A stretch of 64,000 nucleotides of DNA, from NCBI GenBank assembly GCA_964607765.1, contig CAZSNT010000010.1:36686-100685 (forward strand), read 5' to 3'. The first letter of the stretch is position 1; every line of letters starts with the position of its first letter. Origin of the DNA: CAZSNT01 sp964607765. GTDB taxonomy: Bacteria > Verrucomicrobiota > Lentisphaeria > Oligosphaerales > JABHEG01. The notes beneath the pieces are model-generated. The model had not been told where the DNA came from. It saw only the letters and a program-made list of their open reading frames with translations, and ran no database searches. A program made the translations under genes and the position numbers. Of this stretch, positions 27,380-36,074 are shown one piece after another.

Positions 27380-30300
27380 ATGCGCAATCACACCAGACTG
27401 TTCGCGTTTCTTGCCACAACGACGGTCCTGCTGCTGTTCGCCGCCCAGGCGCCGAGCGCCAGCACGAAGGAGATCATTGACGCATCGGGCGTCAAGGGCG
27501 GCCTTGCGGTCGTGTTCGGCAGCAGCCCGGAATTGCTCTCCGGCTTCGGCAAGGGGTGGGTCGTGCAAGCGCTCGAAACCGATGCGGGCAAGGTCCGCCA
27601 GGCCAGGAGCTCCCTGCGCAGGGCCGGACGTTACGGTCCGATCACGGTCAAGCACTGGACAGCCGCGCACCTGCCCTACGCGGACGGCGTTGTCAACCTG
27701 ATCGTCGCGAGTCCTGAATCGCGAGTCGCGAGTCCTGAGATCCGCCGCGTGCTGGCCCCCGGGGGTGTGGCTGTCACCGATCGGCCTGAGCTGTCCGATC
27801 CGACTGATCGAAAACTCACCAAGCCCGTTCCCGACGCGATTGACGAGTGGACGCACTACCTGCACGGCCCGGACAACAATGCGGTGGCAGAGGATTCGGT
27901 GATCGGGCCGCCGCGCTGCCTGAAATGGAGCGGCGGGCCGAAGTACAGCCGAAACCATGAGATTGATTCGAGTGTCGTGGCTGTCGTATCGGCGCAGGGC
28001 CGGTTCTTCTACGTCGTTGACGAAGGTCTCCCCGGTTTCATGGGCAAGGTCCTGCCGCAGACGTGGGCCCTGGTCGCGCGGGATGCGTTCAGCGGCGTGA
28101 TTCTCTGGAAGCGCGCCATGCCCGATATGGGCTGGACGCAGTGGAAGCCGGTCATGGCGGACGTGAACTGGGCCAAGCTCGTCGCCCAGCGCCGGCTGAT
28201 CCCGATCACGCTGCCCCGGCGTGTCGTCGCTGCAGGCGACCGCCTCTTCGCCGTGCTGAGCTACCACGCGCCGTTGACGGTCATGGACGCCGTCACGGGC
28301 GAGACACTGCGCACCGTCGAGGGCACGAAGGGCACGGACGAGATTCTCCACCTCGACGGTCGCCTGATTCTTGCCGTGCGCCCGCGGACCCGTGGCAGCC
28401 AGGACCGGAAGGAAGACGCCCTCAAGGTCGTGAACAGGAACGACAAGCTGGCCACTAACCACCCGGGAACGGTCATGGCGGTCGACCCGGGCACTGGCGG
28501 GATCCTGTGGCAGGCTCCTTCGGAGAAGCTCCTGCCGCTCTCGCTGACGGCCGGCGGCGAACGCGTGTTCTACCACACCGGCACGGAGGCCGTCTGCCTG
28601 AACGTCAGCACGGGCAAAGAGCTCTGGCGCGTCCCGAACAGCAACGCGCAGAGCTTCCGCTGGAACGTGCAGCACACGCTCATCGTTCACGACGACGTGT
28701 TCCTTATCGGGACGCCCAAGAAACTGCAAGCACTCTCCGCCGAATCGGGGGAGCTGCTTTGGGAAGGCAAAGGCGGCCGAAGCGGATTCGCCGGTTCGAA
28801 CCCCGTCAACCTCTATGTCATCAACGGTCTCGTCTGGGCCCCCGCCGGTCACAGGCCGGGTTCTGTGGCCCAGGGGCGCGATCTCCGCACCGGCGACGTC
28901 AAGCGCACCGTCCAGCTCCCCGATCACATGTACACCCTCGGCCACCACTTCCGCTGCTACCGCGGCAAAGCCACCGAGCGCTATCTGCTCGAGAACAAAC
29001 GCGGCATCGAGATGATCGACCTGAGAGACGGCGAGTTCGTCAAGAACGACTGGGTCCGCGGCATGTGCCGTTACGGCATCCTCCCCAGCAACGGCATGAT
29101 CTACTCCACCCCCACACCGTGCAGCTGCTACGAGGCCGCGCTCCTGACGGGATTCAATGCGCTGACCACGGAAGGCGTGGCAAGCGCGGGACGAGGCACT
29201 AATCCCCTGGAGAAGGGCCCCGCCTTCGCCGAAGTCGGGAGTCGGAAATCGGAGGCCGGAGGCCCCGATGATTGGCCGTGTTTCAGACGGGACAATCGAC
29301 GGACCGGCGTGAGCGACGCCGAGGTCGGGCCAGCGCTGGCGCAGAAGTGGCATGCGAAGCTCTCCGGCAAACTCACGCAGCCCGTCGTAGTCGATGGCAA
29401 GCTCTTCGTGGCGTCGGTTGACGAGCACACGGTCCATGCGCTTGACGCAGGCAGCGGTGAACCGCTCTGGAGCTTCACCGCTGGCGGACGTGTCGATTCC
29501 CCGCCCACGTGGCACAGCGGGCGGCTCTTCTTCGGCAGCGCCAACGGCTGGCTCTACAGCCTGCGCGCCAGCGATGGAGAGCTGGCGTGGCGCTATCGTG
29601 TCGCCCCGGGCGACGACCAGATCGTCTCCTACAACCAACTCGAGTCGGCCTGGCCTCTCCGGGGCAGTGCCCTCGTCGTTGACGGCGTCGTCTACGCAGC
29701 GGCCGGCCGGAACACGTACCTGAACGACGGCATCTTCCTGGTCGGACTTGACGCGCACACAGGCAAGAAGCTCCACGAAGCCCATCTGAAGAACGGACCT
29801 CAGGACCCGGCAACGGACAAGAGCCACCACAGCAGCATCGACGGCGCCAAACTGGACGTGCTCTGCTCTGACGGCGCACACATCTGGATGCGAGGCACTG
29901 TGTTCGACAAGACACTCAAACGTGTCCCCGCCGGATCGAGGAAGCTCCCCGGCATCTACGCCTCGGCAGGCTTCATTGACGACCTCGCCTGGAACCGCAA
30001 CGCCTGGCGCTTTGGCGCCAGCGTTGCGTCACTGGCCGCCAAGAAGGGGCTCGGGGGGAAGCCGCACACCGGGCAGCTCCTGGTCCACGACGACAGACTC
30101 GTCTACGGCGTCAAGTACTTCCTGGACAACAGCGGCCAGAGCGCCGTGTTCTACCCCGGCCGGGACGGGTACAAGCTCTTTGCGCATCGCGTCAGCGAGA
30201 TCGGCAAGAAACCAGCTCCCGCTGCCAAGGCTGGAAAGAAGGGCAGAGGTGCAAAGAAGAAGGGCGGCAAAACGGCGTCCGCCGCCGCTGTTACTGCTTG

Positions 30301-30574
30301 GGAGTGTATGCTCCCCGTCCGGATCAGAGCCATGACCAAGGCCGGCAACATGCTCTATGTGGCCGGTCCCCCCGATGTCGTCGATCCCGACGATCCCATG
30401 GCCGCCTTCGAAGGCCGGAAGGGCGCCGTGCTCCGCGCCTTCTCGGCCGACAGCGGACAGCAACTCGCCGAGATCAGACTCAGTTCGCCGCCCGTCTTTG
30501 ACGGGTTGATCGCGGCCAACGGCAAGCTCTTCATGAGCACGGCTGACGCCGGCGTGATCTGTCTCGCACGGTAG
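27380..30574 (+). CDS. Exported methyltransferase-like/PQQ-type beta-propeller fusion protein (paralogue 2 of 3)
   Basis: 1,064 residues from the ATG at 27380. Signal peptide LFAFLATTTVLLLFAAQAPSAS. The Rossmann domain aligns with paralogue 1 (ALETDAGKVRQARSS, LPYADGVVNLIVAS, IRRVLAPGGVAV) but motif I has decayed to VVFGSSPELL, so SAM binding in the usual way is unlikely. The linker DEWTHYLHGPDNNAV leads into propeller one; propeller two starts at PDDWPCFR. The cysteine pattern is Cys563, Cys581 and Cys583. A lysine-rich insert (about 945-975) precedes the last blades. Heptamer arrays are present in the coding DNA at 27705-27739 and 29232-29266. It may act with the TIM-barrel lipoprotein gene that follows; biochemical role unknown. 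Confidence 0.8.
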   Translation: MRNHTRLFAFLATTTVLLLFAAQAPSASTKEIIDASGVKGGLAVVFGSSPELLSGFGKGWVVQALETDAGKVRQARSSLRRAGRYGPITVKHWTAAHLPYADGVVNLIVASPESRVASPEIRRVLAPGGVAVTDRPELSDPTDRKLTKPVPDAIDEWTHYLHGPDNNAVAEDSVIGPPRCLKWSGGPKYSRNHEIDSSVVAVVSAQGRFFYVVDEGLPGFMGKVLPQTWALVARDAFSGVILWKRAMPDMGWTQWKPVMADVNWAKLVAQRRLIPITLPRRVVAAGDRLFAVLSYHAPLTVMDAVTGETLRTVEGTKGTDEILHLDGRLILAVRPRTRGSQDRKEDALKVVNRNDKLATNHPGTVMAVDPGTGGILWQAPSEKLLPLSLTAGGERVFYHTGTEAVCLNVSTGKELWRVPNSNAQSFRWNVQHTLIVHDDVFLIGTPKKLQALSAESGELLWEGKGGRSGFAGSNPVNLYVINGLVWAPAGHRPGSVAQGRDLRTGDVKRTVQLPDHMYTLGHHFRCYRGKATERYLLENKRGIEMIDLRDGEFVKNDWVRGMCRYGILPSNGMIYSTPTPCSCYEAALLTGFNALTTEGVASAGRGTNPLEKGPAFAEVGSRKSEAGGPDDWPCFRRDNRRTGVSDAEVGPALAQKWHAKLSGKLTQPVVVDGKLFVASVDEHTVHALDAGSGEPLWSFTAGGRVDSPPTWHSGRLFFGSANGWLYSLRASDGELAWRYRVAPGDDQIVSYNQLESAWPLRGSALVVDGVVYAAAGRNTYLNDGIFLVGLDAHTGKKLHEAHLKNGPQDPATDKSHHSSIDGAKLDVLCSDGAHIWMRGTVFDKTLKRVPAGSRKLPGIYASAGFIDDLAWNRNAWRFGASVASLAAKKGLGGKPHTGQLLVHDDRLVYGVKYFLDNSGQSAVFYPGRDGYKLFAHRVSEIGKKPAPAAKAGKKGRGAKKKGGKTASAAAVTAWECMLPVRIRAMTKAGNMLYVAGPPDVVDPDDPMAAFEGRKGAVLRAFSADSGQQLAEIRLSSPPVFDGLIAANGKLFMSTADAGVICLAR

Positions 30575-30711
30575 CGGGGGGAGCGGCGCAGATGGTCCGT
30601 TCCACTCGGCAGGAAGGGAATCCCATGGAACCGGTGGCTTGCCCCCTACGAGATCGCCAAGGCCACTCCCGAGATCGCCGCAAACACGCTCATACACGGA
30701 AGGACGCACGG

Positions 30712-33700
30712 ATGAATCTGACCAAACACGCTGTTCCTGCTTTGGCGTTGGCGTTGATGCTGGCGTGTTCATGCCAAAGCAGGCGAATCGCGTTGGATGA
30801 GGCCACGCTTTCGGGCATGCCGATCATGCTATCGACGAGCCACGGTCATGACGTGGAGGTCACGAGGGAGGGGGAGGACGTCTACCACGTCAGGACTCTC
30901 GGTACGGACCCGTACATCCACGCTGTGTTCCTTGACGAGGCCATTGACACACACACCCAACACGTCATTGCGTTCGAGTACACCGCTGATCGCGATCCCG
31001 GTCATTTCCAGGTCTTCTACGGCCCGCCCATTTCGGCGCGGGCCCAGGCTGTCACCGACATGCCGGCGGCGGCCGAATGGACGCCGTTCAGGATCGACCT
31101 CAAGAAGACCGGGAAGAACTTCAGGGGGCCCCTTGCTCTCTTCCGTTTCGACTTCGGAAATCAGGCGGCCGTGAATCTGAGGGTCCGCAATGTCCGCCTA
31201 CTCGGGCCCGCCCCGGGCAGGAAGGCGTTGGTCCCGGGCCCATCTGAGCGTCTGGTCACCGTTGAAGAGGACGCGGTGGTCATTGATTTTGCGGACGAGT
31301 TCAAGACGGCAAAGTCGGCAAACAGCCTGAGCACGAGACTCACCGAGGCGCTCAGGATCGGCGATATCGACGGCAAAGGCATTTTTCAGCATTCCCCACG
31401 TGATGTGAGCTCCGGCAACGCCAGCCTCACGTTTGCGGACGTGGTCATGCCCACGATCTCGGTCGACGAGAAGTTGATCCTGTCCTACTACAAGGGGCTC
31501 AATGTCGACCACACGACCAAAGACCAGGCGGACGGCGTTGCGTTTGTGCTTGGCATTGACGGCACGGAGGTCCATCGCTCCGTCAAACAGACCAAGGAAT
31601 GGGAGAGAGCGCGCTGTGATCTGAGCGACTTCGCGGGCCGGACGGTCACGGTCTCGCTGGAGATGGACGGACTGGGGAACTCGAACTATGACCAGGCCAC
31701 ATGGGGGCACCCCCGCATCGTTGTTGACGGCAGGAAACTGGAAAAACAGAGAATCGAGAAGGTCTTCGGCATCAAGCTCTCCGACGTGGTGCCGGCCAGC
31801 CCGGCCGCGACCAATGTCCACGAGTCCGGCGATCGTGCAGTCACTCTCGTGTCGTCCTTCTACAAGCACCTCGATCTCGATGCCATGACCCGGGAGGCGG
31901 CAACCGATCCCAGCGCGGCGCCGCTCGTGCCGTACGGACCTCGCCTGGTGGCCGGGGAAGGTCCCCATCCTGACAATCACACGATCATTCGCATTCTCGC
32001 CAGGCACCAGCTGCCTGTTGTGCAGTTCCTGGCCTTCCCCGAGACCGTGCGGGGCGGTGTCGGGGTGGAGTGCGGGCGCTTCGGCGCCGCGGCCGAGCTG
32101 TGCATTGTTGCCTATCCGTTGGCTGACAATACGCGGGCCGTACGGGTTTTCGACGAGCACGGCGGTCTGCTGCACGAGATCAAGGTCGCGGATGCGGTCA
32201 CGCCGCCGTTCAGCGTCAGTGTCGGGAACGTCCTGGCTGATCACGCGGGAGATGAGATTGCGGTGACCCCGGCGGAACAGGACAGTCGGGAGGTCACCGT
32301 GCTCATCTACGCGCCCGACGGCGCTCTGCTCCAATCCGCCAGCTGCATCCGGAGGACTTCCGGGAAGACGTCCCTGCGCCTCTCGTGCAACCCCGGTGGT
32401 GCACATGATGCCTTGGTTCTCTGCGAGGGTACGCTTGCTCAGGCGGTTGAGTTGCCGCCACAGACTGCCTGTGATCTCCCTCTCTCGGAGCTGGCTCCGG
32501 GGAGCCGGGTGTTCCCAAGCGCGTTTGAGGATCGTACGTTCAATGTGGTCCGAGACAGCAAGGTGGAGTCGTGGGTAGAGACCATCGGACCTGCCGGCCG
32601 CTCCCGTATCAACGCCGGCACGGAAGAGAATATCTTCTGGTACTACCTGCAGAAGAGCCATGCCGGGGACAAGGCGGACTGGGAGGAACTGCCTGACGGC
32701 GAGTACGTCCGGAACGGCAGGTACAACTTCCTTGGCATGGTCGCCTGTTGGAGCGACGTGCTGAAGGTCGGGAAACTCGAAGGGCACTCCTACGCCGACT
32801 GGACGGAGGGCCGGTTTGCGCAGGCCATGCAGAAACGTCTGGCCGAGTATGACCAGGGGCGCCCTAAGACGTGGTCGCCGACCGTCAGCCACCGCTGGGG
32901 GCTGCAGGCGATGTGGCCCACCATGAACATCAGGGACAGAACGTACGGCCTGCCCAAGTACATGCTGCTCGACCGCGATAACGAAACCATACGGTCCGGA
33001 CACTTCGGGCATGTCAGTTTCAGCTACGGCAGCTACAACTTCGAGCTGCCGGGATTGCGCGATCTCTACACCTATTGCCAGCGGGAGTTCCTCAAGAGAC
33101 TGGCGCCGCTGCACCGGAAGGACCCCGAGTACCTGCTCGCCGTGGAGCCGAATCACGAGAACGAGATTGTCTCGGGCGAAGGCGGCTCCGTCTCGATCGG
33201 CGACTACAACACCAGCGCTCTGGCAGGTTTCTACAAATACCTGCTGGTCATGTACGGGAATCTCGACGGCATCAATGCGGCTTTCGCCACGCCTTTCACG
33301 GACGCCTTTTTCGACGCGCCGCGGCACAAAGGGCGTGGCCCTTGGGACACCTATGACGTGGCCAATCCGTATTTCGCCAAGTGGCTCGAGTACAACACGA
33401 CGCTGGTGCACCGCCGGGTCGGCAACACCTTCCGCGAAGCCCTGCTGGCCGGGTTCCCGCCCGAAGCGATCAAGTGTCACCAGATCCCCGACTCCTACGT
33501 GTTCGGGTTCGAGATCGGGTTCTCTGCGAAGACGCGGCGCATCACTCCCATCGATTGGATGCTCAACGCAGGCACGGGCTTCGGCTTCACCCGCTACGGG
33601 ACCTGGTATAAGAAGCGCCACAACTGCACGCAGGGCAGTCACTCATCCGGATTCGACTCCGTGCTCATCGGCGAGTACGGCTCGCTCACGCCTAACGAGG

Positions 33701-34425
33701 AGGACGCCTACCGGCAGCTGGTCTACATGCAGGAGCGAGGCGTCAATTTCCTCCACGTCATGTGGTGGCCCCGGTCCCACGACAGAGGCTACAACAAGGC
33801 TCAGATCTCCGCACTGAAGCGATTCAGCGCGGAGAACGATGTGCCAAGACCGGGGCTGGCGGGCGGCATCAGGCAGATCAGGCCGTACAGACGGGAGGGC
33901 GCGGCCTATGATATTGCTTCGCTCGGGACCGGCCCCGAGCACACGGGCCTGCTCAAGTCCCTCAGAGCCGACGGCAAGTGGGAAGGCACAGTCTACACGG
34001 TACCGTTCCATGCCCACGTTGACGTTGCACGGCTCGCGAGTCGCGAGTCGGCGCGCATCACCAATGCCGCGACGGATCTGTGCAATGTCACAGGCGTCTA
34101 CTCGGGCATGCAGCTGGAGATTGTCTTCACCGGCACGGCCCCCGCTGCAACGTCTCTCACGGTCAAAGTACACCATGCCGGCCGGCACCTTCCGGAGCAG
34201 GATATGGTCGTTGCGGTGGGGCCGGCACAGCGGCACTACCGCCTGATCAAGAAGTTCTCCATGCCCGTTTCCGAGCTGAACTTCAAGCTCGAGGCGGACC
34301 GGAGCGACGTCGTGCTTACCGGACTGAAGGCCCTGCTGCACCGCGAGCAAACCGTGCGCCTGAAGCGGAGCGTCTTCACCGGGCAACGCCACCGAGGCGG
34401 CGTGATGTTCGATGTATTGGAGTAG
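30712..34425 (+). CDS. Large exported lipoprotein with a glycoside-hydrolase-like TIM barrel
   Basis: 1,237 residues from the ATG at 30712 behind GGAAGGA. The signal LALALMLAC ends in a lipobox cysteine, so it should be lipid-anchored. The N-terminal 550 residues are beta-rich and hold at least two sandwich-like regions (FRIDLKKTGKNFRGPLALFR; GVAFVLGIDGTEVHRSVK), of the type that bind carbohydrate. The region from about 700 to 1,030 is barrel-like: LLAVEPNHENEIVSGEGG offers an acid/base and VLIGEYGSLTPNEED a nucleophile, as in clan-A families such as GH42. A final beta domain closes it. I recognise no named family; enzyme activity is inference. Confidence 0.6.
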   Translation: MNLTKHAVPALALALMLACSCQSRRIALDEATLSGMPIMLSTSHGHDVEVTREGEDVYHVRTLGTDPYIHAVFLDEAIDTHTQHVIAFEYTADRDPGHFQVFYGPPISARAQAVTDMPAAAEWTPFRIDLKKTGKNFRGPLALFRFDFGNQAAVNLRVRNVRLLGPAPGRKALVPGPSERLVTVEEDAVVIDFADEFKTAKSANSLSTRLTEALRIGDIDGKGIFQHSPRDVSSGNASLTFADVVMPTISVDEKLILSYYKGLNVDHTTKDQADGVAFVLGIDGTEVHRSVKQTKEWERARCDLSDFAGRTVTVSLEMDGLGNSNYDQATWGHPRIVVDGRKLEKQRIEKVFGIKLSDVVPASPAATNVHESGDRAVTLVSSFYKHLDLDAMTREAATDPSAAPLVPYGPRLVAGEGPHPDNHTIIRILARHQLPVVQFLAFPETVRGGVGVECGRFGAAAELCIVAYPLADNTRAVRVFDEHGGLLHEIKVADAVTPPFSVSVGNVLADHAGDEIAVTPAEQDSREVTVLIYAPDGALLQSASCIRRTSGKTSLRLSCNPGGAHDALVLCEGTLAQAVELPPQTACDLPLSELAPGSRVFPSAFEDRTFNVVRDSKVESWVETIGPAGRSRINAGTEENIFWYYLQKSHAGDKADWEELPDGEYVRNGRYNFLGMVACWSDVLKVGKLEGHSYADWTEGRFAQAMQKRLAEYDQGRPKTWSPTVSHRWGLQAMWPTMNIRDRTYGLPKYMLLDRDNETIRSGHFGHVSFSYGSYNFELPGLRDLYTYCQREFLKRLAPLHRKDPEYLLAVEPNHENEIVSGEGGSVSIGDYNTSALAGFYKYLLVMYGNLDGINAAFATPFTDAFFDAPRHKGRGPWDTYDVANPYFAKWLEYNTTLVHRRVGNTFREALLAGFPPEAIKCHQIPDSYVFGFEIGFSAKTRRITPIDWMLNAGTGFGFTRYGTWYKKRHNCTQGSHSSGFDSVLIGEYGSLTPNEEDAYRQLVYMQERGVNFLHVMWWPRSHDRGYNKAQISALKRFSAENDVPRPGLAGGIRQIRPYRREGAAYDIASLGTGPEHTGLLKSLRADGKWEGTVYTVPFHAHVDVARLASRESARITNAATDLCNVTGVYSGMQLEIVFTGTAPAATSLTVKVHHAGRHLPEQDMVVAVGPAQRHYRLIKKFSMPVSELNFKLEADRSDVVLTGLKALLHREQTVRLKRSVFTGQRHRGGVMFDVLE

Positions 34426-34460
34426 TGTGCAGTCGGTGGTGAGTTGAGGTGTCAGGTGGC

Positions 34461-34544
34461 GTTAGGCGTTAGGCGTTAGGCGTTAGGCGCTAGGCGTTAG
34501 GCGTTAGGCGTTAGGCGTTAGGCGTTAGGCGTTAGGCGTTAGGC
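34461..34544. repeat. GTTAGGC heptamer array, 12 copies
   Basis: Twelve contiguous 7-base units, eleven GTTAGGC and one GCTAGGC (fifth unit, 34489-34495), 84 bases in all. It lies after the lipoprotein stop codon and immediately before the hairpin at 34553-34632. Confidence 0.95.
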
Positions 34545-34552
34545 GGTACTTC

Positions 34553-34632
34553 GTCTTTCTACTTCATCTTTCTACTTCGTCTCTCCGTGACGCACCCGAA
34601 ACGGACGAAGAGGGAAGACGAGGCAGAAAGAC
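34553..34632. repeat. 80-bp imperfect hairpin whose left arm is a 13-mer tandem repeat
   Basis: The left side is three 13-base units of TACTTCRTCTYTC at 34547-34585. The right arm 34603-34632 is their approximate reverse complement; outer ends GTCTTTCT (34553) and AGAAAGAC (34625) pair perfectly. CCGT and ACGG pair near the tip. It lies 106 bases before the URO-D-like gene. Nothing else is evident in the 34426-34738 intergenic stretch apart from this and the heptamer array. Confidence 0.8.
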
Positions 34633-34738
34633 AAGGGAAGGTAGCGGGAGTGTCAACTCCCAGCCAGGACTTGGCCGTCTGACGCTTCACGCGTACCTGA
34701 AGTGCGGTTGTGACCAGCGGAATCGATATGGAGTCAGC

Positions 34739-35821
34739 ATGACACCGAGAGAGAACACACTCAGCCTGTACCGGCGTACCGGCTACCAATTCATGCCGGT
34801 CTCGTTCGGGATGTGCCCGGCCGTGCGGGAGAAAATGGCGGCCGCGCTCGGCGACGGCGTTTCGCCGGGGGACTATTACGGCTACCCCGAAGGCTTTGCC
34901 GGCGCCGGCTGTCCCGGGCCGAGGCCGGCCGAGCGAGAGCCAGTGGACTGGCGCTCCTTCTACGCCGAGAAACTCGCCCCCGACACGTCTTTCAATGCCT
35001 ATGGGGTGGCGATGGAAGGCGGGCACGAGGGAACGCAGCATCTACGGCGGATGCATCATCCCCTGGCAAACGCCACATCCCTCGAGGAACTCCAGGCCTA
35101 TCCGTGGCCGGAATGGGACTGGGACGACACCGGGCACATGGCCGAAGCGGTCCGGAACGGTCAGGACAAAGGGCTGGCCGTGGGTGGCGGCATGGCCATG
35201 ACGATCTGGGAGACCGCCTGGTATATCCGGGACATGACCCAGCTCATGATGGACATGGCCATGGACGACGGGAAGGCCGTCTTCATTCTCGACAAGGTGA
35301 CCGACGATTCCGCTCGCAGGGCCGCCGCGTTCGCCCAAGCCGGTGTCGACATCATTCAGATGGGCGATGACATCGGCATGCAGAACACGATCATGATGGC
35401 CGAGAGCATGTACCGGGAGTGGCTCAAACCGCGCCTGGCCAAGGTGATCGCGGCCGCGCGTGCAGAGAAGCCGGATGTGCTGATCCACTACCACAGCTGC
35501 GGCTACATCGAGCCCTACATCCCGGACCTCATCGAGATCGGTGTGGACATCCTGAACCCCGTACAGCCTGAATGCACGGACTTCGCCAAGCTCCATGCCG
35601 AGTATGGCGACAGGCTTTCGTTCAACGGTACGCTGGGCACGCAGACAACCATGCCGTTCGGCACCCCGGAAGATGTCCGGCAGGTCGTGTTCGAGAATCT
35701 CGACACTGCCGGCGCGAAGGGCGGATTAGGCGTGTGTCCCACGCACCTTCTCGAGCCCGAGGTGCCCTGGGCAAACGTCGAAGCCTACATCCGCGCCTGC
35801 CGCGACTACTCACGCAGCTGA
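34739..35821 (+). CDS. Uroporphyrinogen decarboxylase-like (URO-D superfamily) protein
   Basis: 360 residues, URO-D/MtaA/CmuA superfamily barrel. LIHYHSCGYIEPYIPDLIEIG and VDILNPVQPECTDFAKL are the diagnostic segments; the His and Cys in HYHSCG and the later cysteine in LGVCPTH suit the zinc site of the methyltransferase branch. It lacks the N-terminal arginine signature of true HemE, so a heme role is unlikely. Relatives move methyl groups to or from corrinoid proteins, but no corrinoid-binding gene is nearby, so the function is open. ATG at 34739 behind GGAG. Confidence 0.82.
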   Translation: MTPRENTLSLYRRTGYQFMPVSFGMCPAVREKMAAALGDGVSPGDYYGYPEGFAGAGCPGPRPAEREPVDWRSFYAEKLAPDTSFNAYGVAMEGGHEGTQHLRRMHHPLANATSLEELQAYPWPEWDWDDTGHMAEAVRNGQDKGLAVGGGMAMTIWETAWYIRDMTQLMMDMAMDDGKAVFILDKVTDDSARRAAAFAQAGVDIIQMGDDIGMQNTIMMAESMYREWLKPRLAKVIAAARAEKPDVLIHYHSCGYIEPYIPDLIEIGVDILNPVQPECTDFAKLHAEYGDRLSFNGTLGTQTTMPFGTPEDVRQVVFENLDTAGAKGGLGVCPTHLLEPEVPWANVEAYIRACRDYSRS

Positions 35822-35943
35822 AAGCGAGCCACGGCTCGAGCGAGTCACAGGGACAGGGGGCGTCCGAGAAACGCTCTGCCGGGCAAGCCCGCCCTGGGAC
35901 CGCCGAGCACCAGCTCGGCATCCGGGAAGCCAACACAGGTAAG

Positions 35944-35971
35944 GAACAACGAGTAACGAGTAACGAATAAC
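35944..35971. repeat. GAGTAAC heptamer array
   Basis: Four 7-base units (GAACAAC, GAGTAAC, GAGTAAC, GAATAAC) in the 253-base gap between the URO-D-like gene and the DUF1080 gene, about 100 bases before the next start codon. Confidence 0.85.
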
Positions 35972-36074
35972 GATACCCCCGCGCCCGGGGCGCTGTCCAC
36001 TACCGGCTGTTCACAGCCGATCCAGATGGTACAGTTCTCTGTAGTTGATAACCAGACCATAGAGGAGACGGACC

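Noticed and set aside
27137..29881. 914-codon minus-strand open frame opposite propeller paralogue 2
   Set aside because: Shadow of the plus-strand gene: no start signal, no domain, and composition typical of the reverse frame.
31198..33642. 814-codon minus-strand open frame opposite the lipoprotein gene
   Set aside because: Antisense shadow; the plus strand has a lipoprotein signal and conserved barrel motifs.
34461..34544. CRISPR array
   Set aside because: The 7-base units are contiguous with no spacers and no cas gene is near.
34739..35821. Heme-biosynthetic HemE
   Set aside because: The HemE N-terminal arginine motif is absent and the zinc-type His/Cys pattern of the methyltransferase branch is present.
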